From NCBI RefSeq assembly GCF_009741265.1, contig NZ_WOWL01000001.1:4464001-4528000 (forward strand): a DNA stretch of 64,000 nucleotides. The letters are read 5' to 3'. A program made the translations under genes and the position numbers. Positions 9,045 through 16,960 of the stretch are shown piece after piece (position 1 is the stretch's first letter; every line of letters begins with the position of its first letter). The notes under the pieces were generated by a model. It saw only the letters and a list, made by a program, of their open reading frames with translations, made no database searches and had not been told where the DNA came from. This DNA comes from Pseudarthrobacter sp. GA104. GTDB lineage: Bacteria; Actinomycetota; Actinomycetes; Actinomycetales; Micrococcaceae.

Positions 9045-9872
9045 GTGGCCCTCGGCAAAAAGAACCCCGCGTCCCGAAAGCGCACCCACCCGGTGGTTGC
9101 ACCGTACCCTCATCCCTCCGGAGCCGTGGCGCCCTCCATCCCCGCAGAGTTCATTCCCCGCCACGTGGCGATCGTGATGGACGGCAACGGGCGCTGGGCC
9201 AACCAGCGCGGACTGCCCCGGATTGAAGGGCACAAGGCAGGCGAGCCGGCGCTGCTGGACGTCATGGCAGGGGCGATAGAACTCGGCATCGAGTATGTCA
9301 GCGTCTATGCCTTCTCCACGGAAAACTGGCGCCGGTCTCCGGAGGAAGTACGCTTCCTGATGGGATTTAACAAGGATGTGCTGCGCCGGCAAAGAAACCA
9401 GCTCGATGAATGGGGCGTGCGCGTCCGCTGGTCCGGCCGCCGGCCGCGGCTGTGGGGCTCAGTCATCCGGGAGCTGGAAGAGGCCGAGGAGTTCACCGCG
9501 GGCAACAGCACTTGCACGTTGACCATGTGTGTTAATTACGGCGGCCGGGCTGAAATTACCGACGCGGTCTCGGCCATCGCCGCCGAGGTTGCTGCGGGCA
9601 GGCTGAAGCCCGGTGCCATCACCGAGCGGACCATCCAGAAGTACCTTGACGAGCCGGACCTGCCGGACGTGGACCTGTTCCTCCGCAGCTCGGGCGAGCA
9701 GCGGCTGTCCAATTTCATGCTTTGGCAGTCCGCCTACGCCGAGTTCGTTTTCATGGACACGCTGTGGCCCGACGTCGACCGCCGGACGCTCTGGGCGGCA
9801 GTGGAGGAGTACGCCCGGCGGGACCGCCGGTACGGCGGGGCGGTGGATGCCGCCGCACCCGCGGGATCCTAG
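9045..9872 (+). CDS. uppS: Isoprenyl transferase (cis-prenyl diphosphate synthase)
   Basis: 275 residues. The family makes the long-chain polyprenyl diphosphate carrier for cell-wall precursors. Visible are HVAIVMDGNGRWA with the catalytic Asp at residue 46, VYAFSTENWRRSPEEV, and the C-terminal RSSGEQRLSNFMLWQSAYAE signature. The frame extends upstream into recO, but the GTG at 9045 follows the recO stop directly and has GGAG 11 nt before it. The actinobacterial paralogue that makes short chains cannot be excluded from sequence alone. uppP at the far end of the window acts on the same carrier. Confidence 0.93.
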   Translation: MALGKKNPASRKRTHPVVAPYPHPSGAVAPSIPAEFIPRHVAIVMDGNGRWANQRGLPRIEGHKAGEPALLDVMAGAIELGIEYVSVYAFSTENWRRSPEEVRFLMGFNKDVLRRQRNQLDEWGVRVRWSGRRPRLWGSVIRELEEAEEFTAGNSTCTLTMCVNYGGRAEITDAVSAIAAEVAAGRLKPGAITERTIQKYLDEPDLPDVDLFLRSSGEQRLSNFMLWQSAYAEFVFMDTLWPDVDRRTLWAAVEEYARRDRRYGGAVDAAAPAGS

Positions 9873-9920
9873 GGTCCACGCCCCGCCGGCAGTACACCCG
9901 GTTCCGGCAGGAGGCGGCCT

Positions 9921-10949
9921 TCAGGCCGGGTAGCCCCTGAGCCACGCCGCGAGGTCCCGGCAGGCTTCCTCCCGCACCCCGCGGCGGGACAGGAAAACGT
10001 CGTGGATGGCACCGGGATAGCGGAACACCGCCACCCGCCGTCCAAGGCGGAGCGCACGGTGGGCTGTCTCCTCGACATCGATGACGGCGTCCGCCTCCAT
10101 CAATTCCGCCGACCACTCGATTTGGATGCGGGTGCGGTCCGACAGCATGACCAGGGCCGGGGCCCGGATGTCCAGCCGGCGTTCCACCGCGGCGTGGCCG
10201 GCAAGGACTGCCTTGGCCCATCCTGCCCGAATGGGAAAGGACGTCCGTGGGCGCCACAGCGGGTCGAGGTGCCACTCCCCGTGGGCCTCGCTGCTGACGC
10301 TCTGCCAGTAGCCGGGCATCTCCGGAAGCCACAATGGGCGGCGGGGATCGGCCCTGGACAGCGGGTCCACCAGGTGCATGGCAATGGTGCGGATGATGCT
10401 GCTCCCCTGCAGTTCCAGCCACGGTGCGTTCAGGATCAGGGTGCCCACCGCCTTCGGGTTCCGGTCAGCCCACAGGGCGGTGATAAGCCCGCCCAGGGAG
10501 TGCGCCAGGACGTGCACCGTGGGGAAGACTCCCGGTCCCAGGGCCTCCTCGAAGTCCTCCCTGATCGCCGCGATGGCGGCTGCCAGGTCAGCATCGTAGA
10601 CTCCCAGGTCGTCAGTGAAGCCAGGCGTCTGCCAGGGGCGCAGGCTGCGGCCGAACTTGCGCAGGTCAACGGCGTAGAAAGGGAACCCCGCCCCGGTGAG
10701 GTACTCCGCGACTTCCGCCTGGAGGAAGTAGTCCGCCCAGCCGTGGACGTAGAGGACCACGTTGACAGCCGCCCGCTGTTCCGCCGTACCCTGCCGGGGT
10801 CCCTGGCCGGTGCAACGGACAAGCGTTGCGCACACTTCGCCTTCATCATCGGGTTCCAGGGGCAGCACGCGCTGCTCGAAACGCGGCCCCAGGATGTCGG
10901 CAGACCATTGGGCAGCGGCTCTTTCCCGGCCCGCGTGCCCTTTGCTCAT
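9921..10949 (-). CDS. Alpha/beta hydrolase (tandem copy 2)
   Basis: 342 residues. Alpha/beta-hydrolase fold with the nucleophile elbow AHSLGG and an oxyanion-region LYVHGWADYF upstream of it. A catalytic histidine candidate lies in GAIHDVFLSRRGVRE near the C-terminus. No signal peptide. The ATG at 10949 is chosen: it overlaps the stop of the upstream paralogue (ATGA junction) and has GGAAGAG 5-6 nt upstream. A longer frame begins with TTG at 10961 but has no better support. Substrate unknown; lysophospholipase/monoacylglycerol-lipase-like enzymes are the nearest general class. Confidence 0.82.
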   Translation of the reverse strand: MSKGHAGRERAAAQWSADILGPRFEQRVLPLEPDDEGEVCATLVRCTGQGPRQGTAEQRAAVNVVLYVHGWADYFLQAEVAEYLTGAGFPFYAVDLRKFGRSLRPWQTPGFTDDLGVYDADLAAAIAAIREDFEEALGPGVFPTVHVLAHSLGGLITALWADRNPKAVGTLILNAPWLELQGSSIIRTIAMHLVDPLSRADPRRPLWLPEMPGYWQSVSSEAHGEWHLDPLWRPRTSFPIRAGWAKAVLAGHAAVERRLDIRAPALVMLSDRTRIQIEWSAELMEADAVIDVEETAHRALRLGRRVAVFRYPGAIHDVFLSRRGVREEACRDLAAWLRGYPA

Positions 10950-11941
10950 CCGCTCTTCCAACTTTCGGATGGCTCGTCATCGCCATAAGCCTTAAGCCAG
11001 CGTGCCAACCGGGCATAGGCATCGGCACGCACCGCGGCGCGGGAGAGGAACACGTCATGAAGTGCACCGTCTATGCGTTCCACCGTCACCGTACGGCCAA
11101 GGGTGAGGGCACGCGTAGCGATGATGTTGACGTCAAGTACGGCATCCGTCCGCCGCATCTCTTCAGACCAGAAGAGGCCGTTGGCGCTGCCGCTGGACAG
11201 CAGGACAAGGATGGGAACGTCTATGTTGAGGCCCCGCGCCACCTTGGAGTGCCCGGACAGCACGGCATTGAGCCAGCCTGCCCGCACGGGAAACGCCATC
11301 GGGGGACGGTACCGGTCATCCAGAGTCCACTCACCGTCGGCCGAGCTGCTGATGGTCCGCCAGTAGAACCCCCGTTCCGGAAGCCTAAGGACGGCTTCGG
11401 GCCGGAACCGCGCGACCGGTCCCACCATCCTGGATGCCGCACGCCGTACCAGTGAGCTGCCGTGCATCTCCAGCCACGGGCTGTTCAGGACCAGCCGGGA
11501 GACCCGGCCGGGATGCCGGCTGGCCCACAGCGCCGCCACCAGTCCTCCTGTCGAATGGCCCATAAGGGTCAGCGAGGGGTCCGCGCCGTCCTGGCCGATC
11601 AGTTGGAATGCAGCTTCGATTTCGGCATCGTAGTCCATGAGGTCGGCGACGTATCCGCCCGGGAAATCCGGACGCAGGCTCCGGCCGTGGTTGTGCATGT
11701 CCAGTGCGTAGAAGTCGTAACCCGCCGTGGACCAGAATCGGGCAAGGTCCGCGTTGAAGAAATAGTCGCTCCAGCCATGCAGGAACAGGACGGCGCTGCG
11801 CCGGCCCGGGGATGGAGGCAACTTCGTCAGTGCCGGGCGGAACCGGACCAGCGTGGCGGTGCGCTCCACACCGTCCGGCCCCGTGGCGCGGAAGGCGTGC
11901 GACTCGAAGTCAGCGCCCAGGATGTCCTGCTGCCATTCCAT
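10946..11941 (-). CDS. Alpha/beta hydrolase (tandem copy 1)
   Basis: 331 residues, paralogous to its downstream neighbour: same layout with LFLHGWSDYFFNADLARFW, nucleophile elbow GHSTGG, a PWLEMHGSSLVRR region and a C-terminal GALHDVFLSRAAVRADAYARL. No signal peptide. Both copies keep Ser and His candidates, so both may be active. The ATG has no Shine-Dalgarno but sits 6 nt after a TAGCAT hexamer, which suggests a leaderless mRNA covering both genes. Substrate unknown. Confidence 0.82.
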   Translation of the reverse strand: MEWQQDILGADFESHAFRATGPDGVERTATLVRFRPALTKLPPSPGRRSAVLFLHGWSDYFFNADLARFWSTAGYDFYALDMHNHGRSLRPDFPGGYVADLMDYDAEIEAAFQLIGQDGADPSLTLMGHSTGGLVAALWASRHPGRVSRLVLNSPWLEMHGSSLVRRAASRMVGPVARFRPEAVLRLPERGFYWRTISSSADGEWTLDDRYRPPMAFPVRAGWLNAVLSGHSKVARGLNIDVPILVLLSSGSANGLFWSEEMRRTDAVLDVNIIATRALTLGRTVTVERIDGALHDVFLSRAAVRADAYARLARWLKAYGDDEPSESWKSG

Positions 11942-11947
11942 GCGTTT

Positions 11948-11953
11948 ATGCTA
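11948..11953 (-). promoter_or_regulatory. -10 element of the tandem hydrolase operon
   Basis: TAGCAT on the minus strand, 6 nt before the ATG at 11941; predicts a leaderless transcript. Confidence 0.55.
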
Positions 11954-12016
11954 ATCCGCTGCAGGTTTGCCCCGCCTCATTTTGGTCTGGGCCCTCCTAG
12001 GCGGAAAACTAGAGGC

Positions 12017-13087
12017 ATGCGCGTTTATCCCACATTCTTCAGGCTGGCCTTTTCATGGATGGACGCCGAGCGCGCCCACAAGATCGGATTCAAGGGCATC
12101 AGGCTGGCGCATCGCTCCGGTGCGGGGAAGGTGCTGGCGAAGCTGACGGCTCCAGCACCGTCGCTCCAGACCACGGCCTTCGGAATCACCTTTCCGTCGC
12201 CGTTCGGGCTTGCTGCCGGCTTCGACAAGGAAGGCCATGGGATCGAGGCCCTGACGGAGCTTGGCTTCGGCCACGTTGAGGTGGGAACCATCACCGGTCA
12301 GGCCCAGCCGGGCAACGAGAAACCTCGGCTCTTCCGCCTGGTGGAGGACCGCGCGGTCATCAACCGCATGGGATTCAATAACGACGGCGCAACCGCCGTG
12401 GCCCCGCGGCTCAAGGCCGCGCGCGCTGCCCTCCAGCGCCGGCACCGGGGCGTGCGCCCCGTCATCGGCGTCAATATCGGCAAGACCAAAACGGTGGAGC
12501 TTGCCGATGCGGTGGAGGACTACCTCGTCAGTGCCCGCAGCCTTGCACCTGCTGCGGACTACCTGGTGGTCAACGTAAGTTCGCCCAATACCCCCGGCCT
12601 GCGGCTGCTGCAGGATGTGGAGTCGCTCCGGCCGCTGCTGACGGCTGTGGGCCAGGAAGCGGACAGGTCGGCAGGCCGCCATGTCCCCCTGCTTGTAAAG
12701 ATCGCCCCGGACCTCAGCGACGAGGATATCGACGACGTCGCACGCCTGGCGCTGGACCTCAAGCTGGACGGCATTATCGCCACCAACACCACCATCGCCA
12801 GGAGCGGCCTGTCCACGCCGGCGGAAGAGGTGGAAAAGTGCGGCGCCGGAGGGCTCTCGGGTGCGCCGCTGAAGCAGCGCTCCCTCGACGTGCTGCGCCG
12901 CCTGAAGCAGGTCACCGGTGACGCCCTCACGCTGGTGGCCGTGGGCGGCGTTGAAACGGCACAGGACGTCCAGGACAGGCTCGACGCCGGGGCCACCCTG
13001 GTCCAGGGCTATACCGCCTTCCTCTATGAAGGACCGTTCTGGGCTGCCCGGATCAACCGCGAACTGGCGAAGAGCCGCCGGCCCTAG
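12017..13087 (+). CDS. pyrD: Dihydroorotate dehydrogenase (quinone), class 2
   Basis: 356 residues. Membrane-associated FMN enzyme that oxidises dihydroorotate to orotate with electron transfer to the quinone pool. The N-terminal helices (1-40, MRVYPTFFRLAFSWMDAERAH) are the class 2 membrane-binding extension. Visible are LAAGFDKEG, the class 2 catalytic-serine region VVNVSSPNTPGLR, the lysine-containing LLVKIAPD, TNTT, and the FMN phosphate motif VGGVETAQD. The open frame extends far upstream, but the ATG at 12017 gives the conserved start; AGAGG is too close to act as a normal ribosome site. A strong terminator follows at 13107. Confidence 0.96.
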   Translation: MRVYPTFFRLAFSWMDAERAHKIGFKGIRLAHRSGAGKVLAKLTAPAPSLQTTAFGITFPSPFGLAAGFDKEGHGIEALTELGFGHVEVGTITGQAQPGNEKPRLFRLVEDRAVINRMGFNNDGATAVAPRLKAARAALQRRHRGVRPVIGVNIGKTKTVELADAVEDYLVSARSLAPAADYLVVNVSSPNTPGLRLLQDVESLRPLLTAVGQEADRSAGRHVPLLVKIAPDLSDEDIDDVARLALDLKLDGIIATNTTIARSGLSTPAEEVEKCGAGGLSGAPLKQRSLDVLRRLKQVTGDALTLVAVGGVETAQDVQDRLDAGATLVQGYTAFLYEGPFWAARINRELAKSRRP

Positions 13088-13106
13088 GCCGTGAACGGTC
13101 CAAAGC

Positions 13107-13139
13107 AAAAACCCCGGCGGAATATCCGCCGGGGTTTTG
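13107..13139. terminator. Bidirectional intrinsic terminator after pyrD
   Basis: A perfect 14-bp stem with a 3-nt loop. The arms end in AAAA and TTTT, giving a U tract in both directions. It lies between the convergent pyrD stop (13087) and the DUF3043 gene stop (13165). Confidence 0.92.
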
Positions 13140-13164
13140 TTGGCTGTTGGAGGGCGCCGCGGGC

Positions 13165-13764
13165 TCAGGCCGGGTACTGGCCGCGCTTGACCTGGGGCTT
13201 GGGGAGGCGGAGCTTGCGGAACTGCAGGGAACGCATGGAGCCGTACCACACGGTTCCGCGCTCCACCTCGCCGAATTTGGCGGTCAGCCGCTTGCGAAGC
13301 TGGCGGGACAGGATGAACACGTCCACGAAGACGGCCAGGAACATCACCCAGAACCCGCCGAGGACGTAGATCATCAAGTCGCTGGACGCCGGGACCACCA
13401 ACGACACCAGGACGAATACGAGGGCGCCGAACATCAGGTACTCACCGAGGCTGAAACGTGCGTCAACGTAATCACGGGCAAACCGTTTCTGCGGACCCTT
13501 GTCGCGCAGCGGCAGGAACCGTTCGTCACCGGTGTCCAGCGCCTGGCGCATCTTAAGCCGCTGGTCCTGGATTGCCTGGCGCTCGGCAGCCTTCGAGGCT
13601 TTACGGTCTTCCGGGACAAGTGGCCGCCTGCGGGCCGCCTCCTGTGCCTTACGCGTGGGAGTTGGGGCACCCTTGCCGCTCAAGCCCTCTGTCCGCCCCG
13701 GCTCTGCAGCCTGTTGGTCTATTATTTGCTGCGCCGAGGGCGCTTCCTTTTTACGTCCGAACAC
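13165..13764 (-). CDS. DUF3043 membrane protein
   Basis: 199 residues. The first ~95 residues are charged and cytosolic, rich in Lys/Arg/Gln. Two membrane segments follow (about 110-130 and 135-152), then a basic C-terminal tail. Family DUF3043 is found in actinobacteria and has no assigned function. The start is GTG, read 6 nt after TATTCT on the minus strand, so probably leaderless. It is a single-gene unit convergent with pyrD and divergent from the M20 peptidase. Confidence 0.85.
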   Translation of the reverse strand: MFGRKKEAPSAQQIIDQQAAEPGRTEGLSGKGAPTPTRKAQEAARRRPLVPEDRKASKAAERQAIQDQRLKMRQALDTGDERFLPLRDKGPQKRFARDYVDARFSLGEYLMFGALVFVLVSLVVPASSDLMIYVLGGFWVMFLAVFVDVFILSRQLRKRLTAKFGEVERGTVWYGSMRSLQFRKLRLPKPQVKRGQYPA

Positions 13765-13770
13765 CAGAAC

Positions 13771-13776
13771 AGAATA
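13771..13776 (-). promoter_or_regulatory. -10 element of the DUF3043 gene
   Basis: TATTCT on the minus strand, 6 nt before GTG at 13764; leaderless geometry. Confidence 0.5.
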
Positions 13777-13844
13777 CCTTGCGGCGGGGAACTGAAGTCA
13801 TGCCCAGGCCAACCGTTGGTCCCAAGCAGTCAATGTGACGCGGG

Positions 13845-13850
13845 TAATGT
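13845..13850 (+). promoter_or_regulatory. -10 element of the M20 peptidase gene
   Basis: TAATGT, 6 nt before ATG at 13857 with no Shine-Dalgarno; leaderless geometry. Confidence 0.6.
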
Positions 13851-13856
13851 TTTGCC

Positions 13857-15299
13857 ATGACTTCATTGCCGACGGGCACGCCGCAAAACCATAATGCCCT
13901 TCCATCACCGGGCCTTGCCGGAAACAACCGGACGGAAGACCTTCGCAGCTCCATAGACCGGTCCTTCAACCAGACCTTGGCCCGGCTCAAAGAGCTGGTC
14001 GCCATCCCCGGCATCGCCTGGCCAAGCTTTGACCGGGCCCCGCTGGAACGCAGCGCCGAAGCTGTAGCGGAACTGCTCCGCGGCACCGGACTCGGAAACG
14101 TCCAGATCCTTGGCTGCAACAAGCCTGACGGCACCCCGGGAGGGCCCGCCGTCGTCGCCCAACGGCCTGCCGCCGACGGCAAGCCGACGATCCTCCTCTA
14201 TGCCCACCACGACGTCCAGCCCGCGGGTGATCAGAGTCTGTGGGAGACGGAACCGTTCACCGCCGTCGAGAAGGACGGACGCCTGTACGGCCGCGGCGCG
14301 GCGGACGATAAAGCCGGCATCATGGCGCACCTGGCGGCGTACGCAGCAGTTACTGAGGTGCTCGGGAACTCGCTGGGGCTCGGCGTCACGTTCTTCTTTG
14401 AGGGTGAGGAAGAAGCCGGCTCGCCTACTTTCCGCTCTTTCCTGGAGGCAAACCGGGAACTGCTCCGCGCCGACGTCATCGTCGTCGCCGATTCCAGCAA
14501 CTGGAAGGTGGGGGTTCCGGCCCTGACCACCAGCCTGCGGGGCCTGGTGGACGGAACCATCGAAGTCCAGGTCCTCGACCACGCCGTGCACTCCGGTATG
14601 TACGGAGGACCGGTGCTGGATGCGCCCACCCTCCTGTCGCGCCTCATCGCCACCCTGCACGACGACGAAGGAAATGTCGCCATCGAGGGGCTGGTGGCAA
14701 GGGATACAGCCACGGTTGACCTTTCCGAGGAAGACTGCCGGGCAGACGCTTCAGTACTCGACGGCGTCCGGCTTGCCGGGTCGGGCAGCATCGCCTCCCG
14801 GTTGTGGACCAAGCCGGCCCTGTCCATCATCGGGTTCGACGCTCCGTCAGTGGAGGCGGCTTCGAACACCCTGTTGCCCCGCGCCCGGGCGAAGTTCAGC
14901 CTGCGCCTCGCCCCTGGCCAGGTCCCGGAGGACGCCATGGAGGCTGTGCGCCGGCATGTTGCGGCAAACGCACCCTTCGGCGCGAAGGTGACCTTCACGC
15001 CGGGGGAGAGCGGCAACCCGTTCCTGACCGACACGTCGTCGCCTGCGGCGTCACTGGCCATGTGGGCGCTGGGAGAGGCCTGGGGAGTCAAAGCCGTGGA
15101 AACAGGGATCGGCGGATCCATTCCCTTTATTGCCGACCTCACGGAACTGTATCCGGACGTGCAGATCCTGGTGACCGGTGTGGAGGATCCGGACTCCCGG
15201 GCGCACAGTGCGAATGAGTCCCTGCACCTTGGCGATTTCCGCAAGGCCATCCTTGCCGAGGCCCTGCTCCTGGCCCGGATTAACGACCAGGGACTCTAG
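13857..15299 (+). CDS. M20 family metallopeptidase (dipeptidase-type)
   Basis: 480 residues, with the di-zinc M20 layout: ILLYAHHDVQP (first ligand His and the following Asp), GRGAADDKAG (bridging Asp), FEGEEEAGSP (catalytic Glu-Glu), and a lid/dimerisation domain in the middle. No signal peptide, so cytosolic. The length and HHDVQP form match the dipeptidase/carboxypeptidase (CPG2/CNDP-like) branch; the exact substrate is not visible. ATG start 6 nt after a TAATGT hexamer, probably leaderless. Confidence 0.9.
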   Translation: MTSLPTGTPQNHNALPSPGLAGNNRTEDLRSSIDRSFNQTLARLKELVAIPGIAWPSFDRAPLERSAEAVAELLRGTGLGNVQILGCNKPDGTPGGPAVVAQRPAADGKPTILLYAHHDVQPAGDQSLWETEPFTAVEKDGRLYGRGAADDKAGIMAHLAAYAAVTEVLGNSLGLGVTFFFEGEEEAGSPTFRSFLEANRELLRADVIVVADSSNWKVGVPALTTSLRGLVDGTIEVQVLDHAVHSGMYGGPVLDAPTLLSRLIATLHDDEGNVAIEGLVARDTATVDLSEEDCRADASVLDGVRLAGSGSIASRLWTKPALSIIGFDAPSVEAASNTLLPRARAKFSLRLAPGQVPEDAMEAVRRHVAANAPFGAKVTFTPGESGNPFLTDTSSPAASLAMWALGEAWGVKAVETGIGGSIPFIADLTELYPDVQILVTGVEDPDSRAHSANESLHLGDFRKAILAEALLLARINDQGL

Positions 15300-15501
15300 G
15301 ACCGGTTCAGGGGACCCGGGGCACGATGGGAGCGCGGCGCTGGCTGTTCCCGGGGAACAACGGGGAGCCGTCGATGGTTACGTTCAGGAGTTAGAGCTAC
15401 ACCTCCGCCCCGCGTAGCATGTAGCTATAGCCCATACCGAAACCGTAGGGGCAGGCACCGCCAGCGCGGCGCCGCCAGACCGTCCTAAGAAGGTAGGCCA
15501 A

Positions 15502-15891
15502 ATGAGCACCGCAACCAATGAGAACAGCACCGGTACCACCAGCACGGCCAGTGACGAACTGCCCGTCCACGAGGTCAAGCTGACCGACGTCGCCGCAGGT
15601 AAGGTACGCAGTCTTCTCGAGCAGGAAGGCCGTACGGATCTGCGCCTCCGGGTTGCAGTGCAGCCCGGCGGCTGCTCCGGACTGATCTACCAGCTCTACT
15701 TCGATGAGCGGCTCCTGGACGGAGACGCAGTCCGGGATTACGACGGCGTCGAGGTTGTCGTGGACAAGATGAGCGTTCCGTACCTTAGCGGTGCCAGCAT
15801 CGACTTCGAGGACACCATCTCCAAGCAGGGCTTCACCATCGACAACCCGAACGCCGGCGGCTCTTGCGCGTGTGGGGATTCGTTCCACTAA
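15502..15891 (+). CDS. HesB/IscA-type iron-sulfur cluster insertion protein
   Basis: 129 residues. A-type Fe-S carrier. After a ~25-residue Ser/Thr-rich N-terminal extension comes the core with three conserved cysteines, one in QPGGCSGLIYQL (about residue 52) and two in GGSCACGDSF near the C-terminus. It most resembles ErpA, the A-type carrier that serves respiratory and isoprenoid enzymes. The position just before ctaC suits a role in supplying respiratory Fe-S proteins such as QcrA. Shine-Dalgarno-like AAGAAGGTAGG lies before the ATG. Confidence 0.9.
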   Translation: MSTATNENSTGTTSTASDELPVHEVKLTDVAAGKVRSLLEQEGRTDLRLRVAVQPGGCSGLIYQLYFDERLLDGDAVRDYDGVEVVVDKMSVPYLSGASIDFEDTISKQGFTIDNPNAGGSCACGDSFH

Positions 15892-16006
15892 GCCGGTTAT
15901 TTCGCCCGATGCCGGCGCCGGGTTTCCTGCCGAAAATATCGGTACGGGGGCACGGCGCCGACATGTGGGCGAAACGCCCGGCGGAGCGGTAAGCTCTACA
16001 CCGAGT

Positions 16007-16021
16007 AGTAAAACTTTTAGT
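16007..16021 (+). promoter_or_regulatory. AT-rich near-palindrome in the ctaC leader
   Basis: AGTAAAACTTTTAGT, pattern ANTAAAANTTTTANT, stands out in GC-rich surroundings 57 nt before the ctaC start. It could be an operator or promoter part for the cytochrome oxidase genes; no regulator can be named from the sequence. Confidence 0.35.
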
Positions 16022-16077
16022 GTGCCCGGGGCGGCCAAGGCTGCCCGGACAACAGCAACAAGTAGGAAGGGCCGTCT

Positions 16078-16950
16078 GTGAGTTCGCAGAACCGAACCGG
16101 CAGCCGACGCAAAACGATCACAACGATCTCAAGCTTGGCAATTGCCGGCGCGTTGGTTTTGACCGGATGTTCGCCAGAGGTAGAGAAAGGGTGGCTGCCC
16201 ACTGAACGTGGCACCACCAGCAACACCGACCGCATCATGGACCTCTGGGTCAACTCATGGATTGCCGCCCTGGTTGTGGGCATCATTACCTGGGGCCTGA
16301 TCGTCTGGTGCCTTGTTGCATACCGCCGCCGCAAGGGCACCGTCGGGTTCCCGCGGCAGACCAGCTTCAACCTGCCCCTTGAAGTCTTTTACCTGACCAT
16401 CCCCCTGTTCATGGTTGTGGTGTTCTTCTACTTCACCGACCGTGACCAGCAGGCGATTGACAACCGCTCCCAGCCTGCCGACGTCGTTGTCGACGTCCGC
16501 GGCAAGCAGTGGGCCTGGGACTTCAACTACAAGGCCGGCGACGTCATCCAAGAGGACGTCCACGAGGCCGGGGTGCAGGCGCACCTCACGGGCAACACCA
16601 TCGATAAGGAACAGCTGCCCACCCTGTACCTGCCGGTCAACAAGTCTGTTGACCTCGAACTCAACGCACGCGACGTCATCCACTCCTTCTGGGTCCCCGC
16701 TTTCCTCCAGAAGCGCGACATGATCCCGGGCAAGACCAACTACATCAGGTTCACCCCCACCAAAGAGGGCACCTACGACGGCAAGTGTGCCGAACTTTGC
16801 GGCGAGTACCACTCCGAAATGCTGTTCCGCGTGAAGGTGGTGTCGGAATCCGAATTCCAGGCCCACATGAACGAGCTGCGCGAAGCCGGCAACACGGGTC
16901 TCCTCGGCGTCGAGTACGACCGCAACCCGAACCTGAACGAAATTAAGTAA
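16078..16950 (+). CDS. ctaC: Cytochrome c oxidase subunit II
   Basis: 290 residues. CuA-bearing subunit of the aa3 oxidase that takes electrons from the bc1 complex. A basic N-terminus and hydrophobic stretch end in a lipobox, LTGC with Cys31, so it is a lipoprotein. Two membrane helices follow (about 62-84 and 103-122). The CuA ligands are visible: the His in VIHSFWVP and the cluster CAELCGEYHSEM. The GTG start has AGGAAGG about 6 nt upstream. ctaD starts 10 nt after the stop. Confidence 0.96.
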   Translation: MSSQNRTGSRRKTITTISSLAIAGALVLTGCSPEVEKGWLPTERGTTSNTDRIMDLWVNSWIAALVVGIITWGLIVWCLVAYRRRKGTVGFPRQTSFNLPLEVFYLTIPLFMVVVFFYFTDRDQQAIDNRSQPADVVVDVRGKQWAWDFNYKAGDVIQEDVHEAGVQAHLTGNTIDKEQLPTLYLPVNKSVDLELNARDVIHSFWVPAFLQKRDMIPGKTNYIRFTPTKEGTYDGKCAELCGEYHSEMLFRVKVVSESEFQAHMNELREAGNTGLLGVEYDRNPNLNEIK

Positions 16951-16960
16951 GGGGAGCGAC

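Noticed and set aside
9873..9920. Terminator between uppS and the convergent hydrolase
   Set aside because: Only short imperfect pairings (about 6 bp) and no T run.
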